From NCBI GenBank assembly GCA_033807775.1, contig CM066319.1:142997861-143061860 (forward strand): a stretch of 64,000 nucleotides of DNA, in the 5' to 3' direction. Made by a program: the position numbers and the translations under genes. The notes under the pieces were generated by a model. It saw only the letters and a program-made list of their open reading frames with translations, made no database searches and was not told the DNA's origin. The stretch is from Saussurea involucrata (lineage: Eukaryota; Streptophyta; Magnoliopsida; Asterales; Asteraceae). Shown in pieces: positions 23,276 to 35,000 of this stretch; position 1 is the stretch's first letter, and the number at the start of each line of letters is the position of its first letter.

Positions 23276-23284
23276 TATTCTTTT

Positions 23285-25944
23285 TCTTGACTACTAGCTT
23301 TATTTGTTTGATGATCGATACCTTGCTGCAGGCATGAGAGTACAAATGGTCTTGGTTGCCGGTGGAACGTAGACATCACATGCCGTTTTATTAAAAATAT
23401 CGGAACATTTATTCATTTTTCGTACCGATTGTAGGTAAAATGGTTCCTAGGAAACATATTAAAACTAATGGCTATTGTGTTTTTTTGTTCTTCTTTATGT
23501 TGTATGAGTGACTGAACTTGATTATGCTCATAACAAAGGAATCGAGTTGTTCTGAAAAGAGATCGATGTGTGAAAGATCCTTTCAATTCGATCATTGTTA
23601 AGATGAAAGTATTTAACAATACTTTCTTCGTAAAACTCCTTCCAAAATAAGCGTCATAATAGAAATGACAGTTTTAGACATGGATAATTATTATAGGCTT
23701 TTAGATAACTTTACTTCTTAATAGTAATGACAAAAGTTTTCTTCGTCTTATAATCAAGGGTAGAATAGTAAATTAGACACATACTTTTGAAAGTGAATAC
23801 TTATTTTGGGGTAAACTAAAATAAAAAATGTAAACAATTGTTTCTAATGGAGGGAGTATGTTGGGAAATTGACAAAAATAGCCGATCTCCTCAATCAACT
23901 TCACTTTTTTACCCTCTTTTGGAATTGAATTTTCATTTTTATGCATTTGAATAAAGACTATTTTCAAATTAAAAAAAGAAAAGAAAAGTTCTTTACACAA
24001 ACGAGGATCCTTATGGAAATGTAGATCTTTAATTCTTTATGCAAATTTGAATAATTTTTTTTCTTTTTTTAATCTGAAAATCGAGTTTAGGTAAATACGT
24101 AAGGCATTTGTGTAAATCCTAGCTAAAATCGATTCGATTGAAAAATGAATTTAGTGGGGGTTGGCTATTTTGGTTAATTTCTCGAGTATATCTTATTTTT
24201 TTCCTGGTAAAGCTGAGATAAATATTTATTGTTAGCTCGATAACAGGTATTACAAAATATTTTTGTTTGTAACTGTTGTACATATTTCTGTTTTCAAAGT
24301 AATGGTTGTTTAAATATGTATAAAGTGTTGGTTTTTTTAAGATGACATATTTTGGTTTAAATATCATGTTAGAATATGTATAATATGGTTGAATACACTT
24401 CAAAAAAATAAATAAGACAACATGTTTGAACATATTTTTATTTATTTATTTTACTATCTCTTTTATGAATTTAAGGGAAAATAAAAAAAATTACGGTATT
24501 TGTATTTTTTGACAAAACTTGAAACTGTATTCATTTTAAACTACAAAATTCTAATTGTTGTTGTTGTTGTTATTGTTATTTGGGAGTAGGAAAAGTAATA
24601 ATTACATATTAATTATCGCAACGTCTAACAAACTACATAAAGAAAAATAAGACTTTATAGACAACGACCACAATCAACGAAGAAATGCTTGTAGCAAAAC
24701 TGACCTACACGTAGACTGATAATATGCTTGATGACGATTCACATAATCAGATTGCTTTTAACTTAAAAAACACTCATAATTAGATTTGTTTTAGTATCAA
24801 AACGGCGTTTTGAAATTAGCAAGTTATAAACATGTCGTTTTGGATTTGAAAAAGCATAAGATTTGAACTTTCACTATCAAAAGGGGAACATTTTCTTTTA
24901 CAAAAATATTCCTGCTCTAAAAGATTCGACCCCTCATTGCCAGCGTTTTAAACCCGGATAAATACTATAAGCAAACAATGACTATAACACACTGACGAGA
25001 GAACAATGCAACGTATTTAATACAATAGTTGTAATAACTGACGTTCATGAACAAAAGAAAGTAAAACAATATGGTACAGAAGAAAGTACCTCAAAAAGTT
25101 TACCCGTCCGTGATTAATGCTTTGAAGTTATGTATACGAAAACGCAAAACAACTTTACGACATCTGCAGCATATCGGAGTTGTACTCCAAGCAAAAGACA
25201 TGAAGAAATTGAGGAGTGGCAAGAAGCATTGAAGGGCATGTGGGTTGGTATCAACATTTGAACAAATTTCCAAAGTTATTAGAGACAAAGAATGATCTTT
25301 CACATGTGAAAGATTGTGGAATATTAGTGAAAGCCTAATGACACTCTTTAATATTGTGGGCTGGCTTCACATTTTATAAAACCACTCAAAACCACAAGAA
25401 ATAAAGAGTGTTTCTTGTCCAATTTGTTTCTTAGCCACCAAGACTAATTGTGGTTAGGGGTTGGCTTATTTTGTCTCCGTGTAATTAATACAAAAGACAA
25501 AAAATACTTAATCTGGGTTTGATTAGATGATCAAGATTTGTTCAGGGATCGTGAATTTAAATGATCGATCAATGAAATTGAAATTTCATCTCGTTTGGTT
25601 TGGTTTGGTTTTTCGATCTTTTAGAAAACGATAATTAATGTCAGAGGGTGTTTGGTTGGGGTAATGTTTTTGAAAGGAATTATGTATGCAACGAGAATTG
25701 GAGTTTAAGGGATATGAAAAATTGGGTTTGAATGTAATTCAATTCAATTCAATTCCTTTAACTTTTTGTTTCGTTCGTAGAATATAGTTTTGAAATTGGA
25801 ATGTAAATAATGATAATGACAAAAATACCCTCATGATAACCTTCTTGTTTTGCAATCTCCTCGTAAACAACATCTATATCTCTTGGGGTAGATGCAAGGT
25901 TGTCACAAACTCTAGAACTTATCTACCTGGTTAAAGTGGTTGTC
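23285..25944. other. Intergenic stretch without a supported gene
   Basis: AT-rich. A Stowaway-like MITE lies at about 23625-23868 (ending TCTAATGGAGGGAGTA). A TTG microsatellite is at 24557-24572. About 25170-25260 can be read as EEIEEWQEALKG, faintly like the end of a TIR disease-resistance domain, but stops follow at once. Short AATTC repeats occur near 25740. Nothing else was recognised. Confidence 0.6.
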
Positions 25945-26252
25945 TGCTGGAATAGTGGTGGCCAAATCGACCCGACCCGACCCGACGGGCTGACCCGAAC
26001 CGAAACCAGCCAAGAACCGGTTCTGGCCCGACCCGGTCAAGAACCGGTTTCAAGCCCGAGAGCCGGGACCGGTTCGCGTATATAGGATTTTCCTCGGCCC
26101 GACCCGATTTTTTTCAAAAAACAATATGACCGTTAGAGAGCCGTTGGGACCCCTTTTTGACCGTTTTTTGCCTCAAAAAACACCCTCCAAACCCCATATA
26201 AATACTAGGGGTGTTATAGAGTGATCACCACCTTACAATTGCTTACAAAACG

Positions 26253-26380
26253 CAAAAAACGCTTACAATTCTCATTTCTCGGCTCTCGTTATATTCGTTT
26301 CTCGCAAAAAACACATACAATTCTCATTTCTCGGCTCTCGCTATATTCGTTTCTCGCAAAAAACGCACACAATTCTCTAG
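26253..26380 (+). repeat. 55-bp tandem repeat in the hAT leader
   Basis: Two copies and a part of a third of a unit with CTCATTTCTCGGCTCTCG and TATATTCGTTTCTCGC, followed by a TCTAGTCTCTACTC run up to the start codon at 26424. It would form the 5' leader of the transposase transcript. Confidence 0.75.
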
Positions 26381-26423
26381 TCTCTAGTCTCTACTCTCTA
26401 CTCTAGTCTCTACTATCAAAAAA

Positions 26424-28658
26424 ATGGCCGAACAAAATTACACCATTGTTGTCGATCATTCACGAAAATCACCGGTTTGGGATAATTTCAACTTGGTAAA
26501 ATTTCCCGACGATACAAAAAAGGCGCAATGCAAACGGTGTGGAGATTTCCTAAAACCCGAATCAAATAGCACGTTAAAGCGCCACTTCGAGGAAAGATGC
26601 AAGAGGTTGAAATCGGGTCCCGATCCAACTCAACCCATACTTGACAATTCCGGTCAAGTATGGTCGTATGATAATGATCTCGCCCGAGAAATGCAAATGA
26701 AATGTGTCATTCAAATGGCGTTGTCGTTCGGACATTTCGACAATCCTCACATTACAAACATGATCAAAAATGGGTTCCAACCACGCTACAATGGTTCGGT
26801 AAGTCGTCAAACTCTTAAGCGTGATGCTTTAAAATATTGGAATAAGGTTCAAAAAATTATGCGAGAAATGTTTTTAAACTTACCCAACAAAGTTTCTTTA
26901 ACTTGTGATGTATGGAGCGCACCATGCGGATTGCCAGATTCTTATATATGCATAACGGCACATTGGATTGTGCCGGGATCGTGGCAATTATGCAAACGTG
27001 TAATCACGTTTGAGCTCTTTGGTTCGCCACATTCGGGTGAACGTCAGTTTTCTATAATTATGAGATGTCTTCAATATTATAATTTAAAAAATAAAGTTAT
27101 TAGTATTTCGTTTGATAATGCTAGTAATAATACGACATGCGTAGACCGATTACGTTTGGCTTTATCCCCTATTTTAGAGGGAAAATTATTTCATACACGT
27201 TGTTGCGCACATATAATAAACTTAGCCGTTCAAGACGGCTTAAGTAAACTTAATGAGCCTTTAACTAAGTTTAGGCTTATGTTACGCCGAATTTTCACAA
27301 GAAATAAAAAAAATGCAAAACTTATATAGAGATTATTGCAAACAAGTCGGTTTTAAAGCTTTGGGACCGGCGCACGATATGCCGGTTCGATGGAATTCGA
27401 CTTGGAAAATGATGGATAATTTATTAAGACAACAACAATATATTCAAGCATTTTATAACATTCATTACCCGGATAACACGATAACTCAGGATGATTGGAC
27501 AAGGATTCATGGCTTTCACGATATTTTGGGCGATTTTAAAACTGCAACAACTATGTTATCCGGTGTTTATTATCCAACGAGCCCTTTACTTTTAAATCAA
27601 CTTTATATTTTGGCAAGTAAAATTGCTCAATACGAACAAGATTTGCACTTTCACGACGTGGTGAAACCAATGAAAGAAAAATTGGTAAAATATTTTAAAA
27701 AGATCCCCTTCACTTTTCTTTGTGCCGCGGCATTAAACCCGTTTTTAAATGTTACGGGTGTCGAAGTTTTAATACAAGCAATATGTTTATCGTTTGGTTT
27801 GGATTCTCTTACAAATTCTAGCTTTTCAAGGAAACGCATACAACAATTTAATACTGATTTTCATCAATTATATGAGATTTATAGAGTTAATTATGGGGGA
27901 GGAAGCCAACAAACCCCTACACCTCAAATGTTTTCACCGGGTTCTAGTAGCAGTCGTGGCCGAAACCGAGAAGACTTAATGCAAACTTTAATGCAATCGG
28001 TTGTCATGGAATCTTCTAAAAAAGCTAGATATGATGGGGATAATTTGGGTGAATTCAATCAATACGTACGTACTAATTTTATAACGACATCCTTCACAAA
28101 CGTCGTAGATGTTGAATCCCTAGATTTATTAGAATGGTGGAAAAGTAAACAATCAAGTTTCCCAATTATGGCCACTATTGCACTTGATGTACTAACAATC
28201 CAAGCTAGTACTGTAGCTTCGGAGTCGGCCTTTTCTCTTAGTGGCAGGATCATATCGGAGCGTCGGACAAAATTAACCCAAAATCGGTGGAGTGCTGCGT
28301 ATGTCTGAAGGATTACTTGGATGGAGAAGACCGCATTCAAAATCGAACGAACCTGGAGGATGATATAGAAGGCGTGGAAGAAAACTTATTCGAAAACGAC
28401 ACAGATGAACTACTAAGTACGCCGTCCGTAACCGATAGTTCTGATGTTAGTAGTGTCGTAGATGACGAAGATGTAGACACCGACCGCCTTGACGATCAGA
28501 CGGCTATTACACGACTGATGCAGTACAATACTCTTGAAGACTACAATCCAGATCAAAATCCATACTACGCTCCATACAATCCATTCAATTATAATCCATT
28601 CAATTACTATCCGGGTGATGGGAGTGGAAGTTCGGGAGCGGGACCTTCGAATGTTTAG
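26424..28658 (+). pseudogene. hAT transposase, BED zinc finger type, two compensating frameshifts
   Basis: Three overlapping reading frames form one protein: 26424-27329, 27313-28308 and 28287-28658. An N-terminal BED-type zinc finger (CKRCGDFL...LKRHFEERC, about residues 33-60) precedes the catalytic core, with LTCDVWSA (first Asp), ISFDNASNN (second Asp) and CCAHIINLAV. MPVRWNSTW and the C-terminal dimerisation region (EWWKSKQSSFPIMA, ASTVASESAFSLSGRII) follow. Frame is lost at a run of eight A near 27307 and regained near 28280, so the first and last parts share a frame. An acidic tail (NLEDDIEGVEENLFENDTDE) and an Asn/Tyr/Pro-rich end close the protein. Few other lesions were seen, so inactivation looks recent, or the A-run is an assembly error. 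Confidence 0.85.
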
Positions 28659-29100
28659 AATTTATGTATTGTAACTTGTAACTTGTAAGTTTGTAACTTA
28701 AAATTATATATAAATTATAAAACGTAAAAGTGTATTTTAGTGATATATATTATAAATAAAACGTATTTTTAAAGTGTATTTTACTTATCCAATGATTCCA
28801 ATCCAATTTTTCTTTGTTAAAGTTTAGTAATTAATTATTATACAAAGAAAGCAGTTAAAAAACAAAAAAATCCCCGGCCCTACTTCGACCCGGTTCTTGG
28901 CCCGGCCCGGCCCGGTTTTCCCGAAACCGGTTCTACATACAAGTAAACGGGTCAGGGGATTTCGGTTTAAACCCGGCCCGACCCGACCCGGTTCTCACCT
29001 GACCCGGTTCGCACGGTTACTGTGCAGAACCGGGTTGTCCCCCGACCCGACCCGGCCCGGCCCGGCCCGAACCCGACTTTTGGCCACCTCTATGCTGGAA

Positions 29101-30311
29101 TATGCTCTACCTACGGTACCCAACAACATATGCACGAGTCCAAAATACTACATCTCGAAAGACCATTTGAATTGATGCATTTTGTATTGATTCTCAAAAC
29201 AAAAAACCAACGTAATAAACTGCAAACCAACTTAAAAGCACTGGAAAATTATTAGAAACTGATAAGAAGCTCATAGTTTATATACAAATCAATATAAGAC
29301 GACATCCTTACATAAAATATGCTCCCTCCGACCGAGATCAAGACTCCACAAAGAAAAAGACACAATTTTAGAAAAAAGCTTAATTATTACACTTTTAACA
29401 AACTAAATGACAGTTTTATGCTTAATAATAGAGGAAATAAATAATTTCTCCATAAATTAAAAGTAGAATGAAAAAATATGTACTTATTTTTCAGAACGTG
29501 GACACTTATCTATAGACGAACTAAAATATAGATATAGATATAGATACTTATTTTGAGACAAATCAAATAGATGGTTTTATTGTTAGTTGATAGAGAAATT
29601 AATCAAACCCTAAATATAGAAATTTAACATGCCAAGAAATAATTTGATGGTATTTATTCTTTATATTCAAATAAAAATATTATAAAACTTATTTTACTTT
29701 CTATATATATTCCAAATAATTGAGTAAAGATTCATGATAATGACAACTATTGGGTTACATGATGATATGATTGGCCATAATCTATGATGACTTTGTAAAG
29801 CTTGTCTAGTTGAGCTAGCAAACAAATAAGGGAAACTTTACTCAAAAGGGTCATATGCACTTTCAACTTGTTCACAACTTAATGATACCTCATATCAATA
29901 TCTTTTTAGCCTTTGACAAAACTACTAAGCATTCTTGTTTGTGACTTAACCCACACTTAATCAGCCTTTTATGTGAATGCACATGAGGATCGGGCCCACG
30001 ACCATTGGACCAATCCTCGTAAAGTACAATAAATCTGTATGGGCTATAACCGACCCTGTTGCGAAAAAACTGAGATTAGAGGGACCATCTCTCCTGGAAT
30101 GATTTAACCGAATGCTATACATTGATTATTTTAATATTAAAAATAACGTCATGAATTTTACATGACATGCTCTTTAAAAAATTACATGATTATATATATA
30201 TATACATATATATATACACATATATATATACATATATATATACACACATATATATATACATATATATATAAGTGGTTTCATTTGCAAACCACTCTTACAT
30301 GGCAAACTATG
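29101..30311. other. Intergenic stretch: Stowaway-like MITE and TA microsatellite
   Basis: A Stowaway-like MITE begins GCTCCCTCCGACCGAGATC at 29322 and runs to about 29570. Positions 30189-30270 are a TATATA/CACATA microsatellite. No gene is supported; short open frames here come from the microsatellite. Confidence 0.6.
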
Positions 30312-30316
30312 AAACC

Positions 30317-31794
30317 TGTAATAACCCAGTTTAGAGTGTAAGAAAATAAATCGAAGTTTAGTGGCCAAAGTGTGAAAATCAAAAGTCTAGTGTTCAAGTA
30401 TGATATAAATAAGGGTAAAACCCTAATAACCCTATTTTCATCCAAAACACTGTGTGCGGCTGAGGATGCGATTGGAGCGTGTGCAAAGAATAGGAGACCT
30501 CTTGCAAGGATCATCAAGAATCAAGCATTCAAGGTAATCATCCTCTCTTGTACTGTATTCTTTTACATAATGGAATAGTATTTCTTAATGTGAATGCTTT
30601 GGGTGTGAGGTTGTAGGAGAAAAATGTGATTGTCTGGGAGAAATCGATTGATCTCAAAATGTAGGGACATTTGTTTACCTTCCATTGATTTCTTTGTTTA
30701 CCTGGCTTAGAAACCCAATAGATGGAAGTTAAGAGGAATTCGGGTGGGAATCGTTGGACCGATCGGATCGATAAAACCCTATGTGGGTGTGGAATAGTCC
30801 AATGAAGTTCCAGAAGTTGATTTATCCGGAAGCCAAAACTATTCCGGAAAACGGTGCTGTCCGGAAGCATGTATCCAGAAACCGGATATATTATCCGGAA
30901 TTGGGGAGTCCGGATAAGCCGGATGGTGGAGTCCGGAATCAGGGTCGGAATCCGGAATGATGAATCCGGAAAATAGAAAATACCGGAATCCGGAATTCTT
31001 GTGTCCGGAACTTTGTTTTGGGGGTATTGTAGGGAGGAGTGCAGGGAGAGTCGGTACACTATGCGATTAGTTGAGTGATTCTTTTACTCTCGTGTGTTTT
31101 GTGTGAAATGTAGGTGCAGGTAGATCGTAACAGTTCAAGTGGGGACAATTAGCGTGGACATTAGGTGAGTTTTTCTAAACCGAAGCTTGGCGATACTTTA
31201 TTTGATTGCTTGTTCATTTATATATTGATCTGTGTGTTTTTACGTGGTTTTATTAATGTATAAGGAGGTGATATTATGATTGTTATGGGGAGTGTGTCCC
31301 ACACGGAACGATTGATCAGATTTCGTCTAGTTTCTGAGGGCAAGTGTGTGCCCTAACAGGCGTGAACATGACCAAGCACGGAACATCGGTATGCGTGTGT
31401 TTTGTCTTAACTGTCAAGGGTATAATTGTTTACTACTTCCTGTGAACTCTTTTAAAAATGTTATGTGTGTTGTGAATGTTGTTATATGAAGGATCTCACT
31501 AGACCTTGTGGTCTAACCCTCGCTTTTCAAAATCTAAAACCCTTTTCAGGTAACCAGGTTTTAGAGAGCATGTCCAAGGGAAAGGGGAAGATGTGAGTTG
31601 GAGCTTGCGTCTAAGTGGAGTAGAAGACCTTCCCTTTATTTATTTAGTTAGTTATATATTTCTCAGCTGTATCTAGGGTAAATTCCGCGAACCCAAATGT
31701 TGAAATTTTGATATTGTGATGTGTGGGCCATGTTTGGCAGTTTTGAATTAATTTGATAGACTTATGTTTGGCTAGTTTTGTGCGGGTTGTTACA
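30317..31794 (+). repeat. 5' LTR of the gypsy element
   Basis: 1478 bp, TG...CA ends. It contains a cluster of TCCGGAA words (about 30825-31015), repeated in the 3' LTR, giving a dense palindrome-like TCCGGA array. It carries about 27 bp absent from the 3' LTR just inside its start. Confidence 0.93.
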
Positions 31795-31795
31795 G

Positions 31796-31810
31796 TTGGT
31801 ATCAGAGCGT
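31796..31810 (+). other. Primer binding site complementary to initiator tRNA-Met
   Basis: TTGGTATCAGAGCG directly follows the 5' LTR. TGGTATCAGAGC is the usual plant LTR-retrotransposon primer site for initiator tRNA-Met. Confidence 0.9.
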
Positions 31811-32077
31811 TAGTTTAAGAGATTTAGGTGACCGGACGAGCCTAAACTTAAACTGTGGAAATTAGGAAGTACAACTGAGAAAGTAGGAAGACCTAGGTAG
31901 ACCTCACTGGGAACGTGAATAATAGGGCGGTGAGAACTATCATGTAAGGTAAGTTTGGAGTTACACCTGGCTAGTGTAATTGCAAATTTACATGTGCATG
32001 ATTGTGCTTATTTTGCCTTGTTATTTTGGGATTGTTGCCTTAAGTTGTGTTACCCTGTGATGTTTCAGTAACCAAGA

Positions 32078-35000
32078 ATGTCAAAAAGAAGTTTGAGAAG
32101 TAGGTACGTGCCAGTTGTGGGTACAGTACCGGTTGGGGGAGAAATCCACGTGGAAGATATTGGGGAGGACGGACCGGTGAATCCTCCGAGGCAGGCGGCC
32201 ACCCGCGGGAGAGGCGAAGGCCGTGGAAGGGGTCGGGGAAGAGCACCCCGACGAGCGGCCACCCAGGCAGTAGAAACTGGGGTGGTGACTCGAGGTGGGA
32301 AGAAGGCGTCGACTGTCCATCGGGCTAAGAGTGCAGGAGCACCTGAGGTGCGTGAGCCGTCCCAATACGAGAGTACCGCTTCAGTGGGAGGGAGCCAGTT
32401 AAAAAGCCCGAGGAAAAATTATAACCAGGCTTTTGTGACCGAGGAAAAGTTCACTGCTGAGATGGGCAAACTACAATAGACTTTGCAAGCATTGTTGGAA
32501 AAACAGGTTAAGACCACGTCGGGGGGACGATCTAAGAGTGGGAACGAGATGAAGACTGAGGCGTCTAGCCTACCTCCGACTTTGGTGGGAGATTATTCGC
32601 TGTCGACTCCATTCGTGTCTAGTGAACCGAAGACAACAAAAGGGTGTACTTTTAAGACTTTTGCGTCGTGCAAACCTCCATCTTTCAGTGGGGAGCGCAA
32701 CCCGATTTTGGCTATGAGATGGGTCCGTGAGATGGAACTGGCTTTCGACACGAGCAAGTGTGCTGAGGTGGATAAGGTATTGTTTGCTATGTCGATGCTC
32801 AAGGCAGATGCCATCTTCTGGTGGGATGTTGAGACGGGTGGTAAGGGTTCAGAGGTAGCAAAGACGACTACATGGGAAATGTTCACTAGGAGGTTCAAGG
32901 CTCAGTTTTGCCCGTTGGCGGAAGTAAAGAAGTTGGAAGAGGAGTTTCTGGGGCTTGAGCAAGGGTTGATGACAGTACACGAGTATACCTCTAAGTTCAC
33001 CGAGAAGGCACGATTCGCGGAGATATATGTGCCTACTGAGGAAAGGCGTGTTGAAAGATATGTCTGGGGACTGAAGAGTAGTGTGAGGGAACTTGTGCAA
33101 ATTTTTATCGTGGCCCCACGACCTTTCAGGCGGCGGTTGACGTGACGGAGTTAATTGAGAAGGAGAAGAATTAGCATATGTCGGAGAGGAATATGGATAA
33201 GAGAAAATGGGAAGGACCCGTTCGGGATGTGAAAAGGTCTAAGGTCTCTAAGCCCGAGCTGCGGGTGGGACCGTGGTTTGGTGAGACCATGTGGAAAGTG
33301 CAACATAGTGCATCGCGGAGAGTGTTCATTTGAACCTGATAGTTGTTTCAAGTGTGGGAAGTTGGGACACATAGCGCGAGAGTGTCCTAACCCGAGGGCT
33401 TTCTATTTGTGTGGTTCTCCAGATCATATCAAACCTGATTGTCCGCGGTTGAGGAAGGGATCTTCGGTTGGTTTTGGTGGGAGTCAAGGAGGAAGGGGTG
33501 GAGAAAGGAAAGTGGAGCCAGCTCGAGCGAAAGCTAGGGCTTTTCATATGTCGGCGGAGGAGGCGGTTGATGTGTCGGATGTGGTGACAGGTACCTTTCT
33601 TGTTAATTCAAAATTTGCTAAAGTGTTGTTTGACTCGGGTGCAAACCGTTCGTTTGTATCGTCGATCTTTGCTCGGTGTCTGCATGTTAAACCTAAGCGG
33701 TTAGAGTGTGGTGTTGAGGTAGAGATTGCGGATGGTGGTCGGATCTTGGTGGGGGAAGTGTATGAGGGATGTAGAATTAAAATAGAGGGTCACTCGTTTC
33801 CCTTGCGTTTGTACCCAATGGGTATGGGAGAGTTTGACACTGTCGTGGCGATGGATTGGTTGGCTAGTAATAGTGCTAGCATCGTGTGCAATAAGAAGAT
33901 GACCCATATTGCTTTGCCTGATAAGTCTGAAATGGTAATATATGGAGATAGGCGTGAGCGTAAGTCTTGCATTATCTCAGTGATGAAGGCGAGACATTGT
34001 TCAGAGAAGGGGTGTCAGGGATTCCTAGCGTATGTGTTAGACGCTAAGAAGAGAAGAAGGGAATAGAGGATGTTCCTGTGGTGAGTGAGTTCCCGGAGGT
34101 ATTTCCGGATGACTTGACGGGTTTACCCCCGGATCGTCAAGTCGAGTTTAAGATCGATTTGATGCATAAAGCGGCACCGATAGTGCATGCGCCATACCGG
34201 TTGGCACCGGCAGAGATGAAGGAAATGATGACGCAGTTGCAGGAGTTGTTAGACAAGGGATTCATACGCCCTAGTTCGTCACCCTGGGGAGCGCCGGTAC
34301 TCTTTGTCAAGAAGAAAGATGGGTCTATGCGAATGTGCATAGATTATCGTGAGCTTAACAAAGTGACCTTTAAGAATAAGTACCCGCTTCCGAGGATCGA
34401 TGATTTGTTTGACCAGTTGCAAGGGGCAAGCTTCTTCTCGAAGATAGATTTGAGATCCGGTTATCACCAGTTGAAGGTGAGGGAAGAGGATGTGCCTAAC
34501 ACGGCTTTTCGCACGAGGTACGGGCATTACGAGTTCCTAGTCATGCCCTTCCGGTTGACCAATCCTCCGACGGTGTTCATGGATTTAATGAATCGGGTGT
34601 GCAGTGCGTTGTTAGATAAGTGTGTGATTGTGTTCATAGATGACATCCTCATCTATTCCCGATCTCAGAGTGAGCACGAAGAGCATCTTCGCTTAGTGTT
34701 GGAGTTGTTGCGGCGAGAGAAGTTGTTTGCTAAATTCTCCAAGTGTAAGTTTTGGCTTAGGGAAGTCCAATTCTTGAGGCACGTGGTGTCAGGAGAAGGT
34801 ATCTAGGTGGACCTGACCAAGGTAGAGGCCATTAGAGGATGGGAACCACCGAAATCACCATCGGAGGTGAGGAGTTTTCTTGGCTTAGCGGGCTACTATC
34901 GGAAGTTCATTCAAGACTTTTCTCGTATAGTTACGCCATTGACCGCTTTGACCAAGAATAGCGCTAAGTTCGAGTAGACGGAGGCTCAGGAAGCAACATT

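Larger units (their letters stand above)
25953..29092 (+). mobile_element. Complete hAT transposon
   Basis: Perfect 8-bp target duplication TGCTGGAA at 25945-25952 and 29093-29100. TIRs TAGTGGTGGCCAAA and, inward from the right, TAGAGGTGGCCAAA (one mismatch). Subterminal zones (25970-26110 and 28875-29075) are dense in GACCCGACCC and AACCGGTTC words, the expected transposase-binding repeats. The 3140-bp element holds one transposase gene, recently broken. Confidence 0.93.

Noticed and set aside
25165..25310. Possible fragment of a TIR-type disease-resistance gene (EEIEEWQEALKG)
   Set aside because: Only about a dozen residues resemble the family, stops follow at once, and no P-loop or NB-ARC motif is nearby.
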